Below are positions 18,468-26,422 of a DNA stretch of 34,772 nt, in pieces. The DNA lies in NCBI RefSeq assembly GCF_002879645.1, contig NZ_PNRE01000098.1, forward strand, positions 1 to 34,772, written 5' to 3'. Under the pieces are notes generated by a model. The model worked only from the letters and a program-made list of their open reading frames with translations. It was not told the DNA's origin and searched no databases. Within the stretch, counting starts at the first letter, position 1. Each line of letters begins with the position of its first letter. Origin of the DNA: Halomonas heilongjiangensis (GTDB taxonomy: Bacteria; Pseudomonadota; Gammaproteobacteria; Pseudomonadales; Halomonadaceae). Both the position numbers and the translations under genes were made by a program.

Positions 18468-21035
18468 ATGGCGACACTACCCAGGCAGGCAAGTGCGGTG
18501 ATCATCGGCCAGGGCGGCATCGTCGGCGCCTCGGTGGCCCACCACCTGATCGAGTTGGGCTGGGACAACCTCGTGGGGCTCGACAAGTCCGCCCTTCCCT
18601 CGGACATCGGCTCCACCTCCCACGCCTCCGACTTCTGCTACATGACGTCCCACGACAAGATGTCGTGCTACACCACCACCTACAGCCGGCGTTTCTACGA
18701 GCGCCTGGGCCACTATCGGCGCATCGGCGGCCTCGAGGTGGCACGCGTCGGCGACGACGCGCGCATGGAGGAGCTCAAGCGCAAGGTCGCCTCGGGCAAG
18801 GCGTTCGGCACCAATGTCCGGCTGATCGACCCCGACGAGGTCGTCGAGCGCTTTCCGCTGGTGCAGCGGGAGCTGATCCAGGGCGCGCTGTGGGACCCCG
18901 ACGCCGGGCTGGTGGTGCCCCGTTCGCAGCGGGTGGCGGGCGAGCTGATCGAACAGGCGGTGGCCTCCGGCCGGCTCAGGGCCTTCGCCGACACCCCGGC
19001 ACTGGACATCGACGTCAAGGACGGTCGGGTGCGTGGCGTGGCAACGAGCAAGGGCTATATCGAGACCCCGGTGGTAATCGTCACCGCGGGGATCTGGGGG
19101 CCGATCCCGGCGGCCATGGCCGGTGCGGCGCTGCCGTTGATGCCGGTGGAACACCCGCTGCTGTTCTTCGGCCCCTTCGATGTCTTCGCCGGTACCGGCG
19201 AGGAGATCGGTTACCCGCTGCTGCGCGACCAGGGCAACTCCGCCTACATGCGCGACACCGGTGATCCGACGACCGCCGAGGGCGGTCGGCTCGAGTGGGG
19301 CTACTACGAAACCACCGCCCCGCGCCTGGTGTCCCCCGCCGAGATCCTCGAGCGCCATCAGGCACGGCTGTCGCCGTCCATGCGCGACCTCGAGATCGAC
19401 CAGGTCATGGACGCCTTCACCCGCGCGGTGGAACTCACCCCCGCGCTCGGCGAACTGGGCTGGGACGAGAAGCATTCGTTCAACGGCCTGCTGTCGGTCA
19501 CCGTCGACGGCGGCTCGCTGGTCGGCGAGTCACCGGAGACCCGCGGCCTGTGGTTCTGCGAGGCGGTCTGGGTCAAGGACGGCCCGGGCATGGGCAAGGT
19601 GCTCGCCGACTGGATCACCCGGGGAAGACCGGAGCTCGACCCCCACGGCATCGACATCGCGCGCTTCTACCCGGTGCAGAAGACGTCGCACTATGTCCGC
19701 GGGCGCTGTCTCGAGATCGCCAGGAAGATCTACGACCCGCCAGTGCACCCCCGCGAGCCCTTCGCGTCGGGCCGCGACCTGCGGCGCGGCCCCTTCTGGC
19801 CCCGGGAGCAGGCGCTCGGCGGCTACTTCATGGAGGCGGCGGGCTGGGAGCGCGCCCACGGCTATGCCGCCAACGAGGACCTGCTCGAGCGCTACGCCGA
19901 CCGGGTGCCCGACCGCCCCGACGAGTGGGACGCTCGCCACTTCTGGCGGGTCTCCAACGCCGAGCACCTCGCGCTGAGCGAGGACGTGGGCATGATCAAC
20001 CTCTCCCACTTCGCCATCTTCGACGTCTCCGGGCCCGACGCCGAGGCGCTGCTGGAGTACCTCTCGGTGGCCCGGGTGGGTGGCGAGACGCCGCTCGGCA
20101 AGGGAATCTACACCCACTTCCTCGACGAGGTCGGCGGCGTGCACTCCGACCTGACCATCGTGCGCCTCGCCACCGATGCCTTCCGGGTGATCTGCGGCGG
20201 CGATACCGGCCATCGCGACTACGTGTGGATGGCGCGCATGGCCGAGGCCAGGGGACTGACCCGCGTGCATGTCGAGGATCGCACCGACACCCTGGCCACC
20301 CTGGGTCTGTGGGGGCCCAATGCCCGGCGCACGCTGCAGGCGCTCGCCGACACCCCCCAGGCGCTGGAGGACGAGCGCTTCCCCTTCGCCACGGCCCGCG
20401 AGATCCGCGTACGCGGCCTGCCGATCTGGGCCTTCCGCATCTCCTATGTGGGCGAGCAGGGCTGGGAGCTGTACATCCCGTTCAGCTACGGGCTCGCCCT
20501 GTGGGACCTGCTGTACGAACAAGGCGTGACGCCGGTGGGCATCGAGACCTACGCCAACAGCCGCCGCCTGGAGAAGAGCCTGCGGCTGCAGAACGTCGAC
20601 CTGCTCACCGAGTACAACCTCGTCGAGGCGGGGCTCGCGCGCCCCAGGGTCAAGCCGGCGGACTTCCATGGCCGCGCCGCCTACCTGGAGCAGCGCGAGC
20701 GTGAGCGACAGCCGGCCTACCTCTGCACCCTGACCCTGGAGGAGAACCGGGACGCCGGGGGCGTGCCACGCTATCCGGTGGGCCACTCGCCGATCCTCGA
20801 CCCGGAGAGCGGCGAAGTACTGGTGGACGCCCTGGGGCGCCGCTCCTACGTGACCAGCATCGCCTACGGCCCCTCGCTGGGCCGGATCATCGCCCTGGGC
20901 TACCTGCCGGCGGAGCATGCCCGTGAGGGGCACGTGGTCACCATGGAGTACTTCGGCGAGCACTACCCGCTGCGCGTCGAGGCCGTCGGCTGTCGGGCCC
21001 TCTATGACCCGGACAATCAGCGCCACAGGAGCTAA
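18468..21035 (+). CDS. FAD oxidoreductase / GcvT fusion (dimethylglycine dehydrogenase-like)
   Basis: An 855-residue two-part enzyme, close in size to dimethylglycine and sarcosine dehydrogenases (about 860). The N-terminal half, to about residue 400, is a DAO-type FAD domain. His52 in GSTSHA is at the position where family members bind FAD covalently. A linker follows and then a GcvT domain at about 470-850, with DVSGPDAEALLEYLS, GGVHSDLTIVRL, and a typical C-terminal barrel. Such enzymes oxidise an N-methyl group and pass the formaldehyde unit to THF as 5,10-methylene-THF. The nucleotide-binding loop reads IIGQGGIVGAS, one residue offset from the usual GxGxxG. The start at 18468 has AGGAG seven bases upstream. 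The exact amine (dimethylglycine, sarcosine or another N-methyl compound) is unknown. Confidence 0.85.
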   Translation: MATLPRQASAVIIGQGGIVGASVAHHLIELGWDNLVGLDKSALPSDIGSTSHASDFCYMTSHDKMSCYTTTYSRRFYERLGHYRRIGGLEVARVGDDARMEELKRKVASGKAFGTNVRLIDPDEVVERFPLVQRELIQGALWDPDAGLVVPRSQRVAGELIEQAVASGRLRAFADTPALDIDVKDGRVRGVATSKGYIETPVVIVTAGIWGPIPAAMAGAALPLMPVEHPLLFFGPFDVFAGTGEEIGYPLLRDQGNSAYMRDTGDPTTAEGGRLEWGYYETTAPRLVSPAEILERHQARLSPSMRDLEIDQVMDAFTRAVELTPALGELGWDEKHSFNGLLSVTVDGGSLVGESPETRGLWFCEAVWVKDGPGMGKVLADWITRGRPELDPHGIDIARFYPVQKTSHYVRGRCLEIARKIYDPPVHPREPFASGRDLRRGPFWPREQALGGYFMEAAGWERAHGYAANEDLLERYADRVPDRPDEWDARHFWRVSNAEHLALSEDVGMINLSHFAIFDVSGPDAEALLEYLSVARVGGETPLGKGIYTHFLDEVGGVHSDLTIVRLATDAFRVICGGDTGHRDYVWMARMAEARGLTRVHVEDRTDTLATLGLWGPNARRTLQALADTPQALEDERFPFATAREIRVRGLPIWAFRISYVGEQGWELYIPFSYGLALWDLLYEQGVTPVGIETYANSRRLEKSLRLQNVDLLTEYNLVEAGLARPRVKPADFHGRAAYLEQRERERQPAYLCTLTLEENRDAGGVPRYPVGHSPILDPESGEVLVDALGRRSYVTSIAYGPSLGRIIALGYLPAEHAREGHVVTMEYFGEHYPLRVEAVGCRALYDPDNQRHRS

Positions 21036-21104
21036 CTGGGATCTCTCGGTAGGTGATTCATCCTGAGCCTACCCGGCCGGAAACTGGATATCGCGGCGCC
21101 GCGT
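21036..21104. other. Convergent gap with weak hairpin
   Basis: This 69-base gap separates the fusion gene and the AraC-family gene, which face each other. GGTAGG (21048-21053) and CCTACC (21068-21073) can form a 6-bp stem with a 14-base loop. It may act as a weak terminator; no T-run is present. Confidence 0.3.
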
Positions 21105-22142
21105 TCACTTCTCGCCGGGGGGGCGGGCCGCCTCGGCGTGCTGGGCCGAAGCCTCCGCCACCCGGTCACTGCGCCGCTTGCGTTCGCCGCTGGGCGAATG
21201 GCCGAAGCGGTCGTGGTAACACTTGGTGAAGTGCGGCGGCGAGATGAACCCGCACGCCAGCGCCACGTCGGTGATCGGCATGTGGGTCTGTCGCAGCAGC
21301 AGTCGCGCCCGCATCAGGCGCAGGTCCATGTAGTACTTCAACGGCGGGCAATCGACATAGCGCTGAAACAGCCGCTCCAGTTGGCGCCGCGAGAGGTCGG
21401 CATAGCTCGCCAGTTCGTCGAGCGACAGCGGCTCCTGCAGGTTCGCCTCCATGAGGGTGGCCACCTCCTCCAGCTTGGGATGGCTGTGACCGAGGCGCAC
21501 CCGGAGCGGGGTGCGCTGACGATCGCCGACGTCCCGGATCCGCTCGTGGATGAACTCCTCGGCGATGGCCTCGGCGAGTTCCAGGCCCTGCTGCCGGGCG
21601 ATGAGGGTGAGCATCATGTCGAGGGGCGAGATGCCGCCGGAGCAGGTGTAGCGGTCACGGTCCATGACGAACAGCTGCGAGGTGAAGGTCACCTCGGGAA
21701 ACATGCGCGCCTCGTGGATGCTCGAGATATGTTCCCAGTGCAGGGTGCAGCGATAGCCGTTGAGCAGCCCCGCCTGGGCGAGCACGTAGCCGCCGGTGCA
21801 GACCGCCCCCAGGGGAATGCGTCGCCCGGCCAGGCGACGCAGCCATCGCAGGGTATCGCGATCGCAGTGGCGCTGGACGTCGACGCCGGCACACACCAGC
21901 ACGAGGTCCAGCGACAGGTCCTCGTCGAACCCATGGTCCACGCCGGTCTGCAGACCACTGCTGGCACTCACCGGGGCGCCGTCCCGGCTCACCAGGTGCC
22001 AGGTGTAGCACCGGCGGTCGACGAGATGGTTGGCCATGCGCAGCGGTTCCAGCGCCGAGGAGAAGGCGAGCTGGGAGAAGCCCGGCACCAGCAGGAAGCC
22101 GATCTCGTAGTGGCCGTTCGCCGGTGTGGCAATGGACATCAT
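21105..22142 (-). CDS. GlxA-type AraC-family regulator, GbdR-like
   Basis: A 345-residue regulator with an N-terminal DJ-1/PfpI-like domain (about 12-185, with GAVCTGGYVLAQAG around Cys115) and a C-terminal AraC double helix-turn-helix (about 222-320, with LSLDELASYADLSRRQLERLF and ITDVALACGFISPPHFTKCYHDRFG). This domain pair is typical of GbdR, CdhR and SouR, which respond to glycine betaine/dimethylglycine, carnitine and sarcosine in Pseudomonas. Position inside the one-carbon module, divergent from fhs, makes it the obvious regulator of these genes. Two adjacent ATGs (22142 and 22139) follow AAGGAAGG; either could start. The inducer is inferred from family and neighbours only. Confidence 0.87.
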   Translation of the reverse strand: MMSIATPANGHYEIGFLLVPGFSQLAFSSALEPLRMANHLVDRRCYTWHLVSRDGAPVSASSGLQTGVDHGFDEDLSLDLVLVCAGVDVQRHCDRDTLRWLRRLAGRRIPLGAVCTGGYVLAQAGLLNGYRCTLHWEHISSIHEARMFPEVTFTSQLFVMDRDRYTCSGGISPLDMMLTLIARQQGLELAEAIAEEFIHERIRDVGDRQRTPLRVRLGHSHPKLEEVATLMEANLQEPLSLDELASYADLSRRQLERLFQRYVDCPPLKYYMDLRLMRARLLLRQTHMPITDVALACGFISPPHFTKCYHDRFGHSPSGERKRRSDRVAEASAQHAEAARPPGEK

Positions 22143-22349
22143 CGCGCCTTCCTTCCGGAGCCGGGTGGTCTCTTCGCTACTTTAACGACAGTCGATCCAC
22201 GGGGATAGTTGCGCGGCCCGGTGTCGCTGTGACCAAGGCCATTGACGTGGATGAGCAAAACCGGCCGCGCTCGGGCGTGAATACTGGGCCTAACGCGACC
22301 CGCTTGCCCCGTCGGCTAGTTCAGGGTCGAGACGCCAGGAGGTCGGGCG
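22143..22349. promoter_or_regulatory. Divergent regulator/fhs intergenic region with shared dyad
   Basis: This 207-base region lies between the GbdR-like gene (minus) and fhs (plus). It contains ACGACAGTCG at 22185-22194, identical to bases 18384-18393 in the other divergent promoter of this module; the core CGAC-A-GTCG is a perfect dyad. A related TGTCGCTGTGAC sequence lies further on. A common regulator-binding site is plausible, but one shared 10-mer could be chance. AGGAGG precedes fhs at seven bases. Confidence 0.35.
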
Positions 22350-24083
22350 ATGGCTACCATCCCGCAAGAAGTCAGGCACGCGCGGCCGTCGCTGCCGGAC
22401 AACCTCACGATCGCCCGTGGCGCGCGGCTCTGGCCCATCGAGGAGATCGCCCATCGCATGGGCGTGCCCGGCGAGGCCGTGGAACCCTACGGCCGGGGCG
22501 TGGCCAAGCTGGACCTGAGTGCCGCGAATGCCCTCGCCGGGCGCCCGCGGGCTCGCTACGTGGTGGTCTCGGCGATCACGCCCACCCCACCCGGCGAGGG
22601 CAAGACCACCACCTCCATCGGCCTCGTCCAGGGCCTGCAACAGCTCGGCCATGCCGCCACGGTCGCCCTGCGACAGTCCTCCATGGGACCGACGCTGGGC
22701 ATGAAGGGCGGAGCCGCCGGCGGCGGTTATAGCCAGGTGGTCCCCATGGAGCGCATCAACCTGCACCTGACCGGTGATATCCATGCGGTCACCGCGGCTC
22801 ATAACCTGCTCGCGGCGATGATCGACAATCACCTCCACCATCGCCGCCAGCTCGACCTGGACCCGGAGAACGTTCGCTGGCAGCGGGTGGTCGACATCAA
22901 CGACCGCGCCCTGCGTCACATCGTCGTGGGCCTGGGCCCGCGCGCCGATGGCGTCACCCGCCAGAGCGGCTTCGAGATCACCGCCGCCTCCGAGGTCATG
23001 GCGGTGCTCGCCCTGGCCGATTCCCTGCGGGACCTGCGTCAGCGCCTGGGCCGCATGGTGATCGGCTACACCCGCGCCGGCGAGCCGGTCACCGCCGAGG
23101 AGATCGGGGCGGCCGGCGCCATGACCGCCCTGCTCAAGGAGGCCATCAAGCCCAACCTGCTGCAGACCCTGGAGCACGCGCCGGCGCTCATCCACGCCGG
23201 GCCGTTCGGCAACATCGCCCACGGCAACTCCTCCATCGTCGCCGACCGGATCGGCATTCACGCCGGGGACTACCTCGTCACCGAGGCGGGCTTCGGTGCG
23301 GACATGGGGGCCGAGCGGTTCTTCAACATCAAGTGTCGCGCCTCCGGGCTGACGCCGGACGCCGCGGTACTCGTGGTCACGGTGCGGGCCCTGAAGTATC
23401 ACTCCGGGCACTACCGCGTGGTGCCCGGCAAGCCGCTTCCCGCCGCCATGCTGGCGGAGTGCCCCGAGGACGTGCGCGCGGGCGCCGCCAACCTGATCAA
23501 GCAGATCGACAACATCCGCGCCCACGGCGTCACCCCGGTGGTGGCGATCAATGCCTTCCCGTCGGACAGCCCCGGCGAGCATGCCGTCATTCGCGACATC
23601 GCCGAGGCCGCCGGCGTCCGCGCCGTGGTCTCGACCCATGTCCGCGACGGCGGCGCCGGCGCCATCGACCTGGCCCAGGCCGTGGTCGCTGCCGCCGCCG
23701 GCGGCAGCGAGTTCCGCTTCCTCTACCCGGACGACATGCCGCCGGACGCCAAGATCGAACGCATCGCCACCCGGCTCTACGGCGCCGCCGACGTCGCCTT
23801 CTCCCCCGAGGCACGCGACCAGCTCGATGCCTATCGGCAGCAGGGCCATGGCGGCTTGCCGGTGTGCATCGCCAAGACGCACCTGTCGCTCACCGCGGAC
23901 CCGACGCGGCTCGGCGCCCCCACCGGCTGGACCCTGCCGGTGCGCGAGGTGCGGCTATCCGCCGGCGCCGGTTTCCTCTATGCCCTGTGCGGCGACATCC
24001 GCACCATGCCCGGCCTGGGCGCCGATCCGGCCGCCGCCCATATCGACATCGACGACAACGGCGAGATCACCGGGCTCTATTGA
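22350..24083 (+). CDS. fhs: Formate-tetrahydrofolate ligase
   Basis: A 577-residue formyltetrahydrofolate synthetase (family members are about 550-560). The nucleotide-binding loop TPTPPGEGKTTT spans residues 77-88. Further family motifs are ALRQSSMGPTLGMKGGAAGGGYSQV, HLTGDIHAVTAAHNLL and EAGFGADMGAERFFNIKCR. It interconverts formate, ATP and THF with 10-formyl-THF. Beside demethylases and an MTHFR-like enzyme it would run toward formate and ATP, the role of ligH in THF-dependent O-demethylation. A folD gene (cyclohydrolase/dehydrogenase) needed between methylene- and formyl-THF is not in the window and must be elsewhere. The start at 22350 has AGGAGG seven bases upstream. It converges with the PuuB-like gene 20 bases after its stop. 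Confidence 0.95.
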   Translation: MATIPQEVRHARPSLPDNLTIARGARLWPIEEIAHRMGVPGEAVEPYGRGVAKLDLSAANALAGRPRARYVVVSAITPTPPGEGKTTTSIGLVQGLQQLGHAATVALRQSSMGPTLGMKGGAAGGGYSQVVPMERINLHLTGDIHAVTAAHNLLAAMIDNHLHHRRQLDLDPENVRWQRVVDINDRALRHIVVGLGPRADGVTRQSGFEITAASEVMAVLALADSLRDLRQRLGRMVIGYTRAGEPVTAEEIGAAGAMTALLKEAIKPNLLQTLEHAPALIHAGPFGNIAHGNSSIVADRIGIHAGDYLVTEAGFGADMGAERFFNIKCRASGLTPDAAVLVVTVRALKYHSGHYRVVPGKPLPAAMLAECPEDVRAGAANLIKQIDNIRAHGVTPVVAINAFPSDSPGEHAVIRDIAEAAGVRAVVSTHVRDGGAGAIDLAQAVVAAAAGGSEFRFLYPDDMPPDAKIERIATRLYGAADVAFSPEARDQLDAYRQQGHGGLPVCIAKTHLSLTADPTRLGAPTGWTLPVREVRLSAGAGFLYALCGDIRTMPGLGADPAAAHIDIDDNGEITGLY

Positions 24084-24103
24084 ACCCGCTGCAGGCGCCG
24101 AGT

Positions 24104-25396
24104 TCAGACACCCAGGCGATCGCGGGTCGCGTAGTACCATGCCCCCAGTGCCGAGAGCGGCACCCGCAGCAGGCGCCCGCCGGGGAACGGCAGGTGGGGG
24201 ATGCCGGCGAAGGCGTCGAAGCGCTCGCCCTGGCCATGCATCACCTCGGCGATCAGCCGGCCGGCCAGGTGGGAGCAGGTGACGCCGTGCCCGGAATAGC
24301 CCTGGGCGTAGTAGACGTTGCCGTTGATCACCCCGAACTGCGGCAGGCGATTGAGGGTCAGCAGGAAGTTGCCGCTCCAGGCGTAATCCACCTTGACGTC
24401 GGCCAACTGGGGAAAGGTCCTGAGCAGCTTGGGGCGTATCACCGCTTCGATGCTGGCCAGATCCTGGCCGCCATAGCTGGTCCCACCACCATAGAGCAGG
24501 CGGTTGTCGGCGGTGAGGCGATAGTAGTCGAGCAGGTAGTTGCAGTCCTCCACCGCCTTGTCGTTCGGGATCAGCTCCCTGGCCAGCGCCTCGCCCAGTG
24601 GCTCGGTGGTGACGATCTGGGTCCCGCAGGGCATCGACCTTCCCTCCAGCACCGGTAGCACTCCCTGCAGGTAGGCATTGCCGGCCATCACCACCCGTTC
24701 GGCGCGCACCGTCCCGCGCGGCGTCGTCAGCACCACCGGCTCGCCGTGGACCACCTCGGTGACCGGCGACTGCTCGAAGATCCGCCCGCCCAGCGATTCG
24801 ACGGCGGCGGCCTGACCCAACACCAGGTTGAGGGGATGGATATGGCCCCCGGAGTGGTCGATCAGCGCACCGGTGTAGCGTGAACTTCCCACCTCCCGCT
24901 TGACCGCCTCCCCCTCCAGCAACTCCAACTGATCATGGCCGTAGCGTTCCCAGAGCGCCTTGTGCTCGCGGAGCCCCTCGAGCTGCTTCGCGTTGCAGGC
25001 GGCGAAGAGGTTGCCGTCACGCAGGTCACAGGCGATGCCGTACTGTTCGATGCGGTGGCGGATGATGCGGTTGCCCTCGAAGGCCATGTCGCCCAGGGCC
25101 CGGGCGCACTCGGCCCCGTACCTGGACTCGATCACGTCCATGTCGCGGCTGTAGCTGTTGACGATCTGGCCACCGTTGCGCCCCGAGGCGCCGAAGCCAA
25201 CCCGGGCGGCCTCCAGCACCACCACCGACAGCCCCTGCTCGGCCAGGTGCAGGGCAGACGAGATACCGGTGAAACCGGCCCCCACCACGCAGACGTCACA
25301 GTCGATCTCGCCGGAGAGCCCCGGGCGCTCCGGGGCGAGGTTGGCGGTGGCCGCGTACCAGGAGGCCACATGGGCGGCGGGCGGCTGGACGGTCAT
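24104..25396 (-). CDS. PuuB-like FAD-dependent oxidoreductase, solitary copy
   Basis: A 430-residue DAO-family flavoprotein (E. coli PuuB is about 426) with the FAD-binding motif DVCVVGAGFTGISSALHL. Other landmarks are the GFGASGRNGGQIVNSYSRD segment, DHSGGHIHPLNLVLG and a C-terminal YYAQGYSGHGVT. Such enzymes oxidise gamma-glutamylputrescine to the aldehyde with H2O2 and ammonia. The ATG at 25396 is chosen because AGGAG lies seven bases upstream; an upstream in-frame GTG at 25411 would overlap that site. It is not part of the pot operon, since a terminator at 25482-25517 separates them, and it has its own upstream region with two GCTAGC palindromes. It may serve a different glutamylated amine from the PuuB at 31249-32568, or belong with the PuuB-less module 2. 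Confidence 0.85.
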   Translation of the reverse strand: MTVQPPAAHVASWYAATANLAPERPGLSGEIDCDVCVVGAGFTGISSALHLAEQGLSVVVLEAARVGFGASGRNGGQIVNSYSRDMDVIESRYGAECARALGDMAFEGNRIIRHRIEQYGIACDLRDGNLFAACNAKQLEGLREHKALWERYGHDQLELLEGEAVKREVGSSRYTGALIDHSGGHIHPLNLVLGQAAAVESLGGRIFEQSPVTEVVHGEPVVLTTPRGTVRAERVVMAGNAYLQGVLPVLEGRSMPCGTQIVTTEPLGEALARELIPNDKAVEDCNYLLDYYRLTADNRLLYGGGTSYGGQDLASIEAVIRPKLLRTFPQLADVKVDYAWSGNFLLTLNRLPQFGVINGNVYYAQGYSGHGVTCSHLAGRLIAEVMHGQGERFDAFAGIPHLPFPGGRLLRVPLSALGAWYYATRDRLGV

Positions 25397-25429
25397 TGGC
25401 ACACTCCTCACGTGTTGATTATTTAAACC

Positions 25430-25464
25430 ATGCTAGCATAACCGACCAGCTTGATGGCTAGCCA
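25430..25464 (-). promoter_or_regulatory. Two GCTAGC-centred palindromes upstream of the solitary puuB-like gene
   Basis: Perfect 10-bp palindromes ATGCTAGCAT (25430-25439) and TGGCTAGCCA (25455-25464) share the core GCTAGC. Their centres are 25 bases apart, and they lie 34-68 bases upstream of the ATG at 25396. The area is AT-rich compared with the rest of the window, as expected for a promoter. A paired operator for a dimeric repressor or activator is a reasonable reading; the protein is unknown. Confidence 0.45.
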
Positions 25465-25481
25465 GACACCTAAAATTCGCC

Positions 25482-25517
25482 AAAAAATGCCCCAACGGCA
25501 ACAAGCCATTGGGGCAT
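25482..25517 (-). terminator. Rho-independent terminator of the puuB-puuA-potFGHI operon
   Basis: Read on the minus strand, ATGCCCCAA (25517-25509) pairs with TTGGGGCAT (25495-25487). The stem is extended inside by GGC/GCC after one mismatch, with a 5-base loop. It is followed at once by six T residues (25487-25482). This is a textbook intrinsic terminator, 69 bases after the potI stop. Confidence 0.92.
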
Positions 25518-25586
25518 CGGGGTCGTACCCGACCACTCCAATCGTCGAGTATTCCACTACAACTGCCTTATCATCACCCAGGAGGC

Positions 25587-26420
25587 TCAGGCCGCCTGCA
25601 TCGCCAATTGCATCGCCTGGCGCCGCTTGGCCTCGCTGCGGCGCATCAGGTACCAGGCCAGGAAGGTGGCCAGCGACACCGCCAGGATGATCAGGGTGGC
25701 GAGGGCATTGATCTTCGGCGAGACCCCGAGACGCACCGAGGAAAAGACCACCATGGGCAGGGTGGTGGCGCCGGGCCCGGAGACGAAGCTGGCGATCACC
25801 AGGTCATCCAGAGAGAGGGTGAAGGCCAGCAGCCAGCCGGCGGCCAGCGCCGGGGCGATTACCGGCAGGGTGATCTGGAAGAAGGTCTTCACCGGGGGGG
25901 CTCCCAGGTCCATGGCCGCCTCCTCCAGGGAGAGGTCCACCTCGCGCAGCCGCGAGGAGACTACCACCGCCACATAGGCGCTGCAGAAGGTGGTATGGGC
26001 GATCCAGATGGTGGTCATGCCACGATCCCCGGGCCAGCCGATCAGCTCCGCCATGTGCACGAACAGCAGCAGCAGCGAGAGGCCGGTAATCACCTCCGGC
26101 ATCACCAGGGGCGCGGTGATCATGCTGGCCAGCGCCGTCTTGCCGCGGAAGCGACCGAAGCGCACCATCACGAAGGCGGCGAGGGTCCCCAGGCAGACCG
26201 CCATGCTGGCGGAGAAGAAGGCAATGCGCAGGCTGGTCCAGACCGCATCGAGGATCTGCTGGTCGCGCAACAGCTCGATATACCAACGCCCGGAGAAGCC
26301 CGCCCAGACCGTGACCAGCCGCGAGGCATTGAAGGAGTAGAAGACCAGGATCAGCATCGGCAGGTAGAGAAACACCAGCCCCAGGATCAGCATCACCGTG
26401 GTAAAGGATGGCTTTCTCAT
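25587..26420 (-). CDS. potI: Putrescine ABC transporter permease PotI
   Basis: A 277-residue inner-membrane permease (E. coli PotI is about 281) with roughly six hydrophobic segments. The cytoplasmic EAA loop LEEAAMDLGAPPVKTFFQITLP contacts the ATPase. It forms the translocation channel with PotH. The ATG at 26420 is two bases after the potH stop with AAGGAG properly spaced; an in-frame GTG at 26426 overlaps that stop but would sit too close to the Shine-Dalgarno. It is the last gene of the operon, followed by the terminator at 25482-25517. Confidence 0.93.
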   Translation of the reverse strand: MRKPSFTTVMLILGLVFLYLPMLILVFYSFNASRLVTVWAGFSGRWYIELLRDQQILDAVWTSLRIAFFSASMAVCLGTLAAFVMVRFGRFRGKTALASMITAPLVMPEVITGLSLLLLFVHMAELIGWPGDRGMTTIWIAHTTFCSAYVAVVVSSRLREVDLSLEEAAMDLGAPPVKTFFQITLPVIAPALAAGWLLAFTLSLDDLVIASFVSGPGATTLPMVVFSSVRLGVSPKINALATLIILAVSLATFLAWYLMRRSEAKRRQAMQLAMQAA

Positions 26421-26422
26421 GG

